Source of the DNA: Azospirillum sp.
GTDB taxonomy: Bacteria > Pseudomonadota > Alphaproteobacteria > Azospirillales > Azospirillaceae
Length of the DNA stretch: 64,000 nt
Reading direction: 5' to 3'
Assembly (NCBI GenBank): GCA_016124535.1
Contig: WGNK01000003.1
Coordinates: 412,001-476,000, forward strand
Each line of letters begins with the position of its first letter. Position 1 is the first letter of the stretch. The notes under the pieces are model-generated. The model did not search any database and had not been told where the DNA came from. It saw nothing but the letters and a program-made list of their open reading frames with translations. Both the position numbers and the translations under genes were made by a program. This document shows, one piece after another, positions 9,101 through 16,640 of this stretch.

Positions 9101-9795
9101 GCGGCGTCCCGAGCCCGGCTCATGTCGAATACCCGGTCGGCGACGGCATCGCGCACCTCGCGATCGTGAAAGATGCCGACCACCGCGGTCCCGGCCTGTT
9201 TGGCCGCGCAGATCAGCTCGATCACGGTCAGCCGATTGGCGTGATCGAGCGAGGCGGTCGGCTCGTCGAGCAGCAGGATCGGGGAGCCGGCGATGAAGCC
9301 GCGCGCCAGGTTGATCCGCTGCTGCTCGCCGCCCGAGAAGGTCGCCGGCGCCAGGGTCCAGAGCCGCTCCGGGATGCGCAGGCGCGCCAGAAGCCGTGCG
9401 GCGCGACGCTCGGCTACGGCCAGTTCGACGCCCAGGACCCGTAACGGTTCGGCGACGACGGCCAGCGCCGGCACCCGTGGGATCACCCGCAGGAACTGGC
9501 TGACATAGCCGATGGTGGCGCGCCGCACCGCCAGAATCTGGTGCGGCGGTGCGGTCATCATATCGACCACGCCATCGCCGTGGCGAACCCGGATCGCCCC
9601 GGCGTCGGGCCGGTAATTGGCGTAGAGCGAGCGCAGCAGGGTCGATTTGCCCGAGCCCGAGGGGCCGTCGAGTGCCAGGCATTCGCCGGCGGCAACCGAG
9701 AGCCCGAGCCCGGCGAATACCGGAATGCGCACGCCGCCCTGGCCGTGCAGGGTGAAACTCTTGGTCAGGCCGGCGACCTCGATCATGGCGGGCAT
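9097..9795 (-). CDS. phnL: C-P lyase system ABC-type protein PhnL
   Basis: A 232-residue ABC ATPase of the PhnL family, part of the C-P lyase assembly rather than a transporter. Walker [10 protein letters not shown] is at residues 44-52, then the Q-loop [11 protein letters not shown], signature [14 protein letters not shown], Walker [14 protein letters not shown] and H-loop IFHDREVR. It begins 20 bases after phnK and overlaps phnM by four bases. PhnK and PhnL are known to associate with the PhnGHIJ core; PhnL is needed for growth on phosphonates in E. coli. Confidence 0.92.
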   Translation of the reverse strand: MPAMIEVAGLTKSFTLHGQGGVRIPVFAGLGLSVAAGECLALDGPSGSGKSTLLRSLYANYRPDAGAIRVRHGDGVVDMMTAPPHQILAVRRATIGYVSQFLRVIPRVPALAVVAEPLRVLGVELAVAERRAARLLARLRIPERLWTLAPATFSGGEQQRINLARGFIAGSPILLLDEPTASLDHANRLTVIELICAAKQAGTAVVGIFHDREVRDAVADRVFDMSRARDAA

Positions 9796-9815
9796 GGCGT
9801 TGGGTCCTTCGATCG

Positions 9816-10640
9816 TCAGCCCTGGAGCACCGAGGCGACCAGGAGCTGGGTATAGGGGTGCCGGGGGTCATCGAGCACCTGGTCGGTCAGGCCGCTTTCG
9901 ACCACCGCGCCCTCCTTCATCACCATCAACCGGTGGGCGAGCAGGCGGACCACCGCGAGGTCGTGGGTGACGATCACCGCGGCCAGTCCGAGATCGCGGA
10001 CCAGGCCGCGCAGCAGGTCGAGCAGGCGGGCCTGAACCGAGACATCAAGGCCGCCGGTCGGTTCATCCATGAAGATCAGCCGCGGCCGGGTCACCAGGTT
10101 GCGGGCAATCTGCAATCGCTGCAGCATGCCGCCGGAAAAGCGCGACGGCAGGTCGTCCAGCCGCGCCCGGTCGATTTCGACCTCGCCCAGCCAGGCCTCG
10201 GCCTCGGCGCGGACCCGGCCATAGTGGCGGACCCCGCCGGCGAGCAGGCGTTCGCCGATATTCGCCCCGGCCGAAACCCCGAGGCGCAGACCGTCGCGGG
10301 GATTCTGGTGGACGATGCCCCAGTCGGTGCGCATCAGCAGCCGGCGCCGCGCTTCGGGCAGGCGGTGGATATCCTGCCAGCCCTCGGTGCGGGTGCGGTA
10401 GTGGACGGTGCCAGCGGACGGCGCCAGCATCCCGGACAGGCAATGGAGCAAGGTGGTTTTCCCTGAACCGGATTCGCCGACCACCCCCATCACTTCGCCC
10501 GGCCACAGCGCGAAGCCGACGTCGCGGCAACCGACCCGGCGACCGTAAAGATGGGTCAGCGCTGCCACCTTGAGCAGGGCATCGGGGAGCAGGGCATCGG
10601 GGAGCAAGGCATCGGGGAGCAAGGCTTCGGGCGCGCTCAT
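9816..10640 (-). CDS. phnK: C-P lyase system ABC-type protein PhnK
   Basis: A 274-residue ABC ATPase that binds the PhnJ subunit of the C-P lyase core. Walker [10 protein letters not shown] starts at residue 55, with signature [14 protein letters not shown], Walker [14 protein letters not shown] and H-loop VTHDLAVV. It resembles oligopeptide-transporter ATPases, including the [10 protein letters not shown] end. The start ATG overlaps the phnJ stop (ATGA). Residues 7-23 hold an LLPDA repeat encoded by four copies of a 15-bp unit, which makes the N-terminus about 17 residues longer than needed. Confidence 0.92.
   Translation of the reverse strand: MSAPEALLPDALLPDALLPDALLKVAALTHLYGRRVGCRDVGFALWPGEVMGVVGESGSGKTTLLHCLSGMLAPSAGTVHYRTRTEGWQDIHRLPEARRRLLMRTDWGIVHQNPRDGLRLGVSAGANIGERLLAGGVRHYGRVRAEAEAWLGEVEIDRARLDDLPSRFSGGMLQRLQIARNLVTRPRLIFMDEPTGGLDVSVQARLLDLLRGLVRDLGLAAVIVTHDLAVVRLLAHRLMVMKEGAVVESGLTDQVLDDPRHPYTQLLVASVLQG
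10572..10631. repeat. 15-bp tandem repeat x4 inside phnK start
   Basis: Four head-to-tail 15-bp copies (GAGCAGGGCATCGGG, the same again, GAGCAAGGCATCGGG, GAGCAAGGCTTCGGG). On the minus strand they encode LLPDA repeats at the PhnK N-terminus. The first two copies are identical, so the array looks recent and may vary in copy number between strains without a frameshift. Confidence 0.9.
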
Positions 10641-11506
10641 CGGGAGTTTCCCTCGGCGGTGGTGCGTTGGCGGCAATGATCGGTGTCCGAGCACACGAAC
10701 ATCCGGCCGCCGCGGTCGTCCGTGATGATCTCGTCGAGATAGCTGTCGGTGGCGCCGCACAGCGCGCAGGCCTGGCTCCACGACTGGACTTCGAACGGAT
10801 GATCCTCGAAATCCAGACTCTTGACCGCGGTATAGGGCGGCAGCGCGTAGATGCGCTTCTCGCGGCCGGCACCGAACAGCATCAGGGCCGGGCTGCGGTC
10901 GAGCTTGGGATTATCGAACTTCGGAATCGGCGACGGCGCCATGACATAGCGCTGGTTGACCATCACCGGGTAGTCGTAGGCGGTCGCGATCTTGCCGTGG
11001 CGGACGATGTCCTCGTAGAGCTTGACGTACATCACGCCGTAGTCTTCCAGCGCGTGCATCCGCCGGCTCTCGACCTCGCGCCGTTCCAGCCAGCGCAGCG
11101 GTTCCGGGATCGGCACCTGGAACACCATGATCTGGCCGTCGGCGAGCGGTGTCTCGGGGATGCGATGCCGGGTCTGGATCAGGGTTGCTGCGGCGGTGCG
11201 GGTGGTGGTGGCGACGCCGGTGGTGGTTGCGAAGAATTTACGGATCGACACCGCGTTGGTGGTGTCGTCGGCCCCCTGATCGATCACCTTCAGCACGTCA
11301 TCGGGGCCGATCAACGCCGCGGTCAGCTGGACGCCGCCGGTGCCCCAGCCATAGGACAGCGGCATCTCGCGGCTGGCGAACGGCACCTGGTAGCCCGGAA
11401 TTGCTACCGCCTTGAGGATGGCACGCCGGATCATCCGCTTGGTCTGCTCGTCGAGATAGGCGAAATTATAGCCGGCAAGGCCGGGCTGGGGCGCTGCGGC
11501 GGTCAT
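10637..11506 (-). CDS. phnJ: C-P lyase radical SAM subunit
   Basis: A 289-residue radical SAM enzyme that cleaves the C-P bond of ribose 1-phosphonate 5-phosphate, releasing the alkane and forming ribose 1,2-cyclic phosphate 5-phosphate. The four family cysteines follow the C-x2-C-x21-C-x5-C pattern exactly: C247, C250, C272 and C278, shifted by six from the E. coli enzyme. The N-terminal half has the conserved SYGWGTGGVQL and QGADDTTNAVSIRKFF. Start and stop overlap phnI and phnK by ATGA. Confidence 0.96.
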   Translation of the reverse strand: MTAAAPQPGLAGYNFAYLDEQTKRMIRRAILKAVAIPGYQVPFASREMPLSYGWGTGGVQLTAALIGPDDVLKVIDQGADDTTNAVSIRKFFATTTGVATTTRTAAATLIQTRHRIPETPLADGQIMVFQVPIPEPLRWLERREVESRRMHALEDYGVMYVKLYEDIVRHGKIATAYDYPVMVNQRYVMAPSPIPKFDNPKLDRSPALMLFGAGREKRIYALPPYTAVKSLDFEDHPFEVQSWSQACALCGATDSYLDEIITDDRGGRMFVCSDTDHCRQRTTAEGNSR

Positions 11507-12618
11507 GGTTCGGCCTCGGCCTCGGTCCCGGCGCTCGCCGCGGCGCGCAGGCTGCGCACCAGGCCGAGTTCGGCCTGGAAATCGACATGGTGGGGCAGCT
11601 TCAGGTGCTGGACGAAGCCCTGGGCCTCGACATTGTCGGCATGCATCAGCACGAACTCCTGGTCGGCGGCGGGGGCGCCGCCGCTGTCCTCGCCCAGGGC
11701 TGCCCCTTTGAGCGCGCGGTCGACCAGGGCCATCGCCATCGCCTTGCGCTCGCCCTGGCCGAAGCACAGGCCGTAGCCGCGGGTGAACTGGGCCGGCTCG
11801 GTGGCCGAGCCCTTGAACTGGTTGATCATCTCGCATTCGGTCAGCGTGATCTCGCCGACCGTGATCGCAAAGCCCAGCTCCTCCGGCACGATCTCGACCG
11901 CGACCGCGCCCATGCGGATTTCTCCGGCAAACGGGTGGGTCTTGCCGTAGCCGCGCTGGGTCGAATAGGCCAGCCCGAGCAGGAAACCCTCGTCGCCGCG
12001 GGCCAGCGCCTGCAGCCGCAGGTCCCGCCCGGCCGGAAAGCACAGTGGATCGCGGGTGAGGTCGCCGACCGGCGCGTCGTCGTCCGCGACCTCCGGCTCG
12101 ATCAGCCCTTCCCGCGCCAGCAGCTCCGCTACCTTTGGGGAGTGCCCGGCAGCGGTGCCGGGCTCCGCGGTCTCGGCGCCCCGGCGCGGTCCAGGGGTGT
12201 CGGCCCTGGTTGGTTGCGCCAGCGAAAAATCGAGCAGCCGGTGGGTATAGTCGTAGGTCGGCCCCAGCACCTGGCCGCCCGGCAAGTCCTTGAACACCGC
12301 TGAAATCCGCCGGCGCAGCCGCATCGCCGCGGTATCGACCGGCCGGCTTGCCGCCAGCCGCGGCAGGGTGGTTCGAAACGCCCGCAGCAGGAAGACCGCT
12401 TCGACCAGATCGCCCTGGGCCTGCCGGACCGCCAGCGCCGCCAATTCGCGGTCGTAGAGCGAGCCCTCGGCCATCACCCGGTCGACCGCAAGCCCGAGCT
12501 GGTTCTCGATCTGGGCCAGGGTCAGTTCGGGCACCGCAGGATCGCCGCGTCGCTGCTCGGCGAGCAGACGGTGGGCGTTCTCGATCGCGCGCTCGCCGCC
12601 TTTGACTGCGACATACAT
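11503..12618 (-). CDS. phnI: C-P lyase core subunit PhnI
   Basis: A 371-residue core subunit that, with PhnG, PhnH and PhnL, transfers a phosphonate onto the ribose of ATP with loss of adenine. It begins MYVAVKGGERAIENAH as in the family and keeps TQRGYGKTHPFAGEIR and GEITLTECEMINQFKGS. Compared with the E. coli protein (about 354 residues) it has a modest insertion near residue 145 rich in Pro/Gly/Arg. A GAGGGAAG ribosome binding site precedes the ATG, 15 bases after the phnH stop. Confidence 0.95.
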   Translation of the reverse strand: MYVAVKGGERAIENAHRLLAEQRRGDPAVPELTLAQIENQLGLAVDRVMAEGSLYDRELAALAVRQAQGDLVEAVFLLRAFRTTLPRLAASRPVDTAAMRLRRRISAVFKDLPGGQVLGPTYDYTHRLLDFSLAQPTRADTPGPRRGAETAEPGTAAGHSPKVAELLAREGLIEPEVADDDAPVGDLTRDPLCFPAGRDLRLQALARGDEGFLLGLAYSTQRGYGKTHPFAGEIRMGAVAVEIVPEELGFAITVGEITLTECEMINQFKGSATEPAQFTRGYGLCFGQGERKAMAMALVDRALKGAALGEDSGGAPAADQEFVLMHADNVEAQGFVQHLKLPHHVDFQAELGLVRSLRAAASAGTEAEAEP

Positions 12619-12633
12619 GGGCGACCTTCCCTC

Positions 12634-13278
12634 TCAGTGGATTTGGACGGTGCGGGGCAGCCCGACCAGGGCATCGGGCGACGCCAGCACGACATCGACG
12701 CCGAGCGGATAGCGGGCGGTATTGTCGCGCCAGGCCGCCCAGAAGCCGTCGGACAAACCCGATACCGCGAGCGCCTGGCTGGTTTCGATGCCGGGGCCGT
12801 GGAGCATCCGGCGGGGTCCGGTGCCAAAGCCGGCCACCTGAACCACCAGGGTGGCCGAACGGTCGGGATAGTCCGGCTCGCCCGGGGCAAAGGCGTTCAA
12901 CGGCGGCACGGTGCTGCCGTCGCCGATCACCGCGAAGAGGGCCGCCGCCGGATCGGTGACGATCGGGCAGCCGCAATGGAAGCGCAGATGGGCGAGCGCC
13001 GCCGGCGTCGTCGCCGCGCGATCGAGCCACAGCGGCGTCTCGAAATCCGCCAGGGTCAGGCACAGGGCCACGGTTGCCGGAGTCAGCGGCAAGGGGGCGG
13101 GCGGCAGGACCGGCAGGGCGACCGGAACGCCGGGCCGGGACATGGCGCGCAGGACGGCGCGGAAGACGCGCTGGCTGTCGAGCACCGGCCGGGCCAAGCC
13201 CGGCTGCGGCGCGACCGGTGCGGCGTCAGTGGGCGGGGCGTCAGTGGGCGCGATCGGGCAAGCGGGCATCGGGTTCAT
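12634..13278 (-). CDS. phnH: C-P lyase core subunit PhnH
   Basis: A 214-residue subunit of the PhnGHIJ core. After a Pro/Ala/Asp-rich start (residues 1-27) the family sequence begins with RVFRAVLRAMSRPGVPVALP and continues through LCLTLADFETPLWL, FGTGPRRMLHGPGIE and YPLGVDVVL. The start ATG overlaps the phnG stop (ATGA); a second Met three codons on is possible. The N-terminal extension contains a 15-bp direct duplication giving a PTDA repeat. The E. coli protein, 194 residues, lacks this extension. Confidence 0.93.
   Translation of the reverse strand: MNPMPACPIAPTDAPPTDAAPVAPQPGLARPVLDSQRVFRAVLRAMSRPGVPVALPVLPPAPLPLTPATVALCLTLADFETPLWLDRAATTPAALAHLRFHCGCPIVTDPAAALFAVIGDGSTVPPLNAFAPGEPDYPDRSATLVVQVAGFGTGPRRMLHGPGIETSQALAVSGLSDGFWAAWRDNTARYPLGVDVVLASPDALVGLPRTVQIH
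13223..13252. repeat. 15-bp tandem duplication in phnH N-terminus
   Basis: Two adjacent 15-bp copies, GCGTCAGTGGGCGGG and GCGTCAGTGGGCGCG, differing at one base. They encode the repeated PTDA segment in the non-conserved PhnH N-terminus. Confidence 0.85.
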
Positions 13279-13745
13279 TCCCCGCGGACCATGGTGAAGA
13301 AGGTGACGCGGGTCGCCTCGGTCGCCGCCTGTTCGGTCCGCACGGCAGCGGCGCGCGCGGCGGCAAGCGGTGCGATAACCCTGGCGACCAGGTCGGCCTG
13401 CCGTGCCGGCTGTTGCAGCAGGGCATCGAACAGCGCGACCAGTTCGGCGTGGCGCGGGTTGCGGCCGGCGACATGGCCATGGCCGATGGTACCCTCGGCC
13501 AGTTCCACGGTGGTCCGGGTGATGGTCATTTCGCCCAGGTTGAACGCCTGGCCGGTGCCGCCGGCCCGCCCCCGCACCATCGCCAGGCCGAGTTCGGGCT
13601 GGCGCAGGTGGCGCCAGCCCGGCTGATCGGCAAGAGCGCCCCAGGCCGCTTCCAGCGCGCTTGCGGGCGCCAAAGCCAATTCGGCAAGCCAGGCCTGGCG
13701 CTCCGTGGTGCGCGTGGAGGGCGGCTCTTGCCGTGTTGCGTCCAT
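13275..13745 (-). CDS. phnG: C-P lyase core subunit PhnG
   Basis: A 156-residue subunit, first gene of the phnGHIJKLM operon. Family features are RQAWLAELALAPASAL near the start, LRQPELGLAMVRGRAGGTG and FNLGEMTITRTTV-GTIGHGHVAGRNPRHAEL in the middle. The ATG at 13745 was chosen; an in-frame TTG five codons earlier is less likely. The operon is divergent from the repressor gene phnF, with 82 bases between them containing a candidate operator. Confidence 0.92.
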   Translation of the reverse strand: MDATRQEPPSTRTTERQAWLAELALAPASALEAAWGALADQPGWRHLRQPELGLAMVRGRAGGTGQAFNLGEMTITRTTVELAEGTIGHGHVAGRNPRHAELVALFDALLQQPARQADLVARVIAPLAAARAAAVRTEQAATEATRVTFFTMVRGE

Positions 13746-13765
13746 CTGTCGCCACCGCAAAATTC

Positions 13766-13778
13766 ATCTAGACATCTA
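13766..13778. promoter_or_regulatory. Candidate PhnF/GntR operator between phnG and phnF
   Basis: The segment ATCTAGACATCTA lies between the divergent genes. It contains ATCTAGAC, one base from the GTCTAGAC core common to HutC-subfamily GntR operators, and an overlapping TAGA-CA-TCTA palindrome. Position and pattern fit a PhnF operator that controls both directions. The assignment is inference. Confidence 0.42.
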
Positions 13779-13827
13779 AATCACTATGACGGTAGCGTGC
13801 AACCGGAATTTGGTAAAGAGGCGTCAT

Positions 13828-14601
13828 GTGAAATTTCCGGGACAGCAGCCGATGCCAGACGATTTCGGTCCCCAAGACAGCACCCTGAAGCGCAGCGCCG
13901 GGGTCGCGCTGTGGCGGCAGATTCGCCAGGCGATCGAGCGCGAGATCGCCGCCGGGCGGCTGGCGACCGGGGGGCGCCTGCCGACCGAACAGGAACTGGC
14001 GCGCCGTTTCGCGGTCAATCGCCATACCGTACGCCAGGCTTTGGCCAGTCTGCGCCAGGATGGCATCGTCCGGGTCGAGCAGGGCCGCGGCTGCTTCGTC
14101 CAGCAGAAGGTCGTGTCCTATCCGATCCGCCGCCGCACTCGCTTCACCGAGGTGGTCGCGGGGCAGGCGCGAACCCCGAGCAGCCAGGTGATCGACACCG
14201 GGACGGTTTGCGCCGATGCCGCGATCGCCGATGCCCTGGGCATTGCGCGCCAGGCCCCGGTGGCCTGGCTGGAGCGGCTGAGCGAAGTGGACGGCCAGCC
14301 GATCGGGGTGTCGTCTCATTATCTGCCGCTGCCGCGCTTCGACGGCATCGCCGAGGTGTTCCGTCAGACCGGCTCGATCACCGGCGCGCTGGCCCGCTTC
14401 GGGCTGACCGACTATCAGCGCCTGCGCTCGTCGGTGACCGCGCGGCTGCCCGGCGACAGCGACGCCGCTCGTCTGCTGCAACCGCGCAGCCGGCCGATCC
14501 TGGTGATCGAAAGCACCAATGTCGATCCCGCCGACCAGCCGGTCGAGTTCGTGGTCACCCGCATGGCCGCCGATTGGGTGCAACTGGTGATCGAACCCTA
14601 A
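13828..14601 (+). CDS. phnF: GntR/HutC-family phosphonate regulator
   Basis: A 257-residue transcription factor. An N-terminal winged helix-turn-helix is clear (ALWRQIRQAIEREIAAG, LPTEQELARRFAVNRHTVRQ, GCFVQ), followed by a UTRA ligand-binding domain from about residue 85 to the end. It is likely the repressor of the phn genes, as for PhnF in other bacteria. Start choice: GTG 13828 has AAAGAGG at good spacing; ATG 13852 is the alternative. It is divergent from phnG and is followed by the second PhnM-like gene. Confidence 0.88.
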   Translation: MKFPGQQPMPDDFGPQDSTLKRSAGVALWRQIRQAIEREIAAGRLATGGRLPTEQELARRFAVNRHTVRQALASLRQDGIVRVEQGRGCFVQQKVVSYPIRRRTRFTEVVAGQARTPSSQVIDTGTVCADAAIADALGIARQAPVAWLERLSEVDGQPIGVSSHYLPLPRFDGIAEVFRQTGSITGALARFGLTDYQRLRSSVTARLPGDSDAARLLQPRSRPILVIESTNVDPADQPVEFVVTRMAADWVQLVIEP

Positions 14602-14614
14602 GCAAACGCGCCCG

Positions 14615-14632
14615 GTGACATCGGCCTGTCAC
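14615..14632. promoter_or_regulatory. Inverted repeat upstream of PhnM-like gene
   Basis: A perfect inverted repeat GTGACA-TCGGCC-TGTCAC lies 14 bases after the phnF stop and 50 bases before the next start. It could be an operator or a short hairpin. The spacing does not fit the CRP or FNR consensus, so no regulator is assigned. Confidence 0.35.
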
Positions 14633-14682
14633 TGAGCGCGCGAAAATCAGGTCCTGCGGCGGCCAAGACGGGGGAGAACGGC

Positions 14683-15837
14683 GTGGCGTGGTGCATCGAG
14701 GGCGGCAAGGTGCTCACCGCCGACGGCGTCTTTGCAGAGTGCGCGGTCACCATCGAGGATGGCCGGATTGCGGCACTGGGCGACGCCCCCGACTATGCCG
14801 GCCGGCGGTGGCAGGCCGGCGGTCGGCTGGTCCTGCCGGGGATCGTCGACCTCCACGGCGACGCTTTCGAACGCCAGTTGATGCCACGGCCCGGTGTGGC
14901 CTTCCCGTTTCCTCTGGCTCTGGCCGATACCGACCGGCAACTGGTCGCCAACGGCATCACCACCGCCTTTCACGGCGTCACCTATTCCTGGGAACCGGGC
15001 TTGCGCGGGCGGGACTCGGCCTTGGCTGTGCTGGCTGCAGTCGAGGCGGCGCGGCCCTGGCTGGCCTGCGACACCCGCATCCATCTGCGCTTCGAGACCT
15101 TCAACCTGGCGGCGGAGCGCGAGGTTGCGGATTGGCTCGCGGCCGGGCGGATCGACCTGCTCGCCTTCAACGACCACATCGAACATATCGCGGAAAAGCT
15201 GGCCGCTGCCGGCGACCTGGGCGTGTTCACCGGCCGAACCGGCTTGACCGCCAGCGCCTTTCGCCTGTTGTTCGAGGATGTGCGCGAGCGCCGCCGCGAG
15301 GTGCCGGCGGCGATCGAGCGGCTGGCCGCGGCGGCACGGGCCGTCGGCTTACCGATGGCCTCCCACGACGACGAATCCCCGGAGATGCGGGCGTGGTTCC
15401 ACCAACGCGGCTGCAGGCTGTGCGAGTTTCCGGTCGATGCCGCCACCGCCACCGCCGCGCGCGAGCAAGGCGATCCGGTGATCCTGGGGGCGCCGAACGT
15501 GGTGCGCCGGGGCAGCCACTGTGGGCGGCTCGCCGCCGCCGATGCGGTGGATCAACGGCTGTGCAGCGTACTCGCGTCCGACTACCATTATCCGGCGTTG
15601 GTGGCCGCCGCGTTCCAGCTGGTTCGGGAGCGGCGCTGCCGCCTGGCCGAGGCCTGGGCGCTGGTTTCGGCCAATCCGGCGGCGGCGGCCGGACTTGCCG
15701 ACCGCGGCGTCCTGGAACCGGGTCGCCGCGCCGACCTGGTGGTGGTCGAGGACCGATGGCCGGCGGCACCGCCCGAGGTGGTGGCGACCGTGGCCGCCGG
15801 CCGGCCGGTGTTCATGGCCGCCGATCTCGGGCGCTGA
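14683..15837 (+). CDS. PhnM-like amidohydrolase, second copy
   Basis: A 384-residue amidohydrolase related to PhnM but clearly different from the copy at 7961-9100. It keeps HGDAFERQLMPRPG (against [13 protein letters not shown]), HLRFETFN, AFNDHIEH, ASHDDESPE, LGAPNVVRRGSHCG and SDYHYPAL, so most metal ligands are conserved, but the DHTPGQ motif is replaced by NDHIEH. GGGGGAGA precedes the GTG start. It sits next to phnF outside the main operon. It may act on a different ribose-phosphonate intermediate or as a back-up diphosphatase; this is inference. Confidence 0.82.
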   Translation: MAWCIEGGKVLTADGVFAECAVTIEDGRIAALGDAPDYAGRRWQAGGRLVLPGIVDLHGDAFERQLMPRPGVAFPFPLALADTDRQLVANGITTAFHGVTYSWEPGLRGRDSALAVLAAVEAARPWLACDTRIHLRFETFNLAAEREVADWLAAGRIDLLAFNDHIEHIAEKLAAAGDLGVFTGRTGLTASAFRLLFEDVRERRREVPAAIERLAAAARAVGLPMASHDDESPEMRAWFHQRGCRLCEFPVDAATATAAREQGDPVILGAPNVVRRGSHCGRLAAADAVDQRLCSVLASDYHYPALVAAAFQLVRERRCRLAEAWALVSANPAAAAGLADRGVLEPGRRADLVVVEDRWPAAPPEVVATVAAGRPVFMAADLGR

Positions 15838-15852
15838 CCCGGCCGGCTCGGA

Positions 15853-16476
15853 TCAGAATTCGATGCCCGGCTGGGCCTTGACGCCGTCGCGGAACGGATG
15901 CTTGACCTGGGTCATCTCAGTGACCAGGTCGGCCAGTTCGATCAACTCGTCCTTGGCATTGCGACCGGTGACGATGACGTGCTGGCCGGGTGGGCGGGCC
16001 TGCAGGACGGCGACGATTTCCGCCACCGGCAGGTAGTCGTAGCGCAGAACGATGTTGAGTTCGTCGAGCACCACCAGCTTGTAGTCGGGATTGGCCAGGG
16101 CGGCGGCGGCGCGGTCCCAGCCGGCGCGGGCGGCCGCCAGGTCGCGCTGGCGGTCTTGAGTCTCCCAGGTGAAGCCTTCGCCCATGGTCGCGATCTCGAC
16201 CTGGTCGGGGAAGGCCTCCAGCACCACCCGCTCGCCGGTCTCCCATTTGCCCTTGACGAACTGGACCACCGCGACCTTGAAGCCGTGGCCGATCGCCCGC
16301 ATGACCATGCCGAAGGCGGCGGTGGACTTGCCCTTGCCCTTGCCGGTGTGGACGATCAACAAACCCTTCTCGACGGTCTTATTGGCCAGAATCTTGGCCC
16401 GAGCCGCCTTCTTGGCCGCCATTTTTTCGGCGTGGCGAGCGTCGATCTCGGCTTCGGTCATGCCATCAGTCTTCAT
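15853..16476 (-). CDS. cobO: Cob(I)yrinic acid a,c-diamide adenosyltransferase
   Basis: A 207-residue enzyme (BtuR/CobO/CobP family) that moves the adenosyl group of ATP to the corrin cobalt. The P-loop HTGKGKGKSTAAFG is at about residue 55, followed by VVQFVKGKWETGER, the Walker-B-like LVVLDELNIVLRYDYL and a conserved GRNAKDELIELADLVTEM end. The ATG at 16476 has GAGGAG upstream; it is preferred over one 12 codons earlier. It is convergent with the PhnM-like gene, and no cobalamin riboswitch is visible upstream. Confidence 0.93.
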   Translation of the reverse strand: MKTDGMTEAEIDARHAEKMAAKKAARAKILANKTVEKGLLIVHTGKGKGKSTAAFGMVMRAIGHGFKVAVVQFVKGKWETGERVVLEAFPDQVEIATMGEGFTWETQDRQRDLAAARAGWDRAAAALANPDYKLVVLDELNIVLRYDYLPVAEIVAVLQARPPGQHVIVTGRNAKDELIELADLVTEMTQVKHPFRDGVKAQPGIEF

Positions 16477-16640
16477 GCCAAACTCCTCGGGGGGGCAATC
16501 TGCCGGGATCATAGCCCGATTTCGCCGGCGCTCGCCACCGGCTCCCTTGGGATGGCTTCGCAGACCGCTAGCTTATAGGGTGATCCGCCACCGGGCGATG
16601 GTCTGGGGGGCTGATTTTCGCAGCCGAACGGAGCGGGTCT

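Noticed and set aside
16477..16640. Possible cobalamin riboswitch before cobO
   Set aside because: No B12-box or long structured leader can be seen in this short gap.
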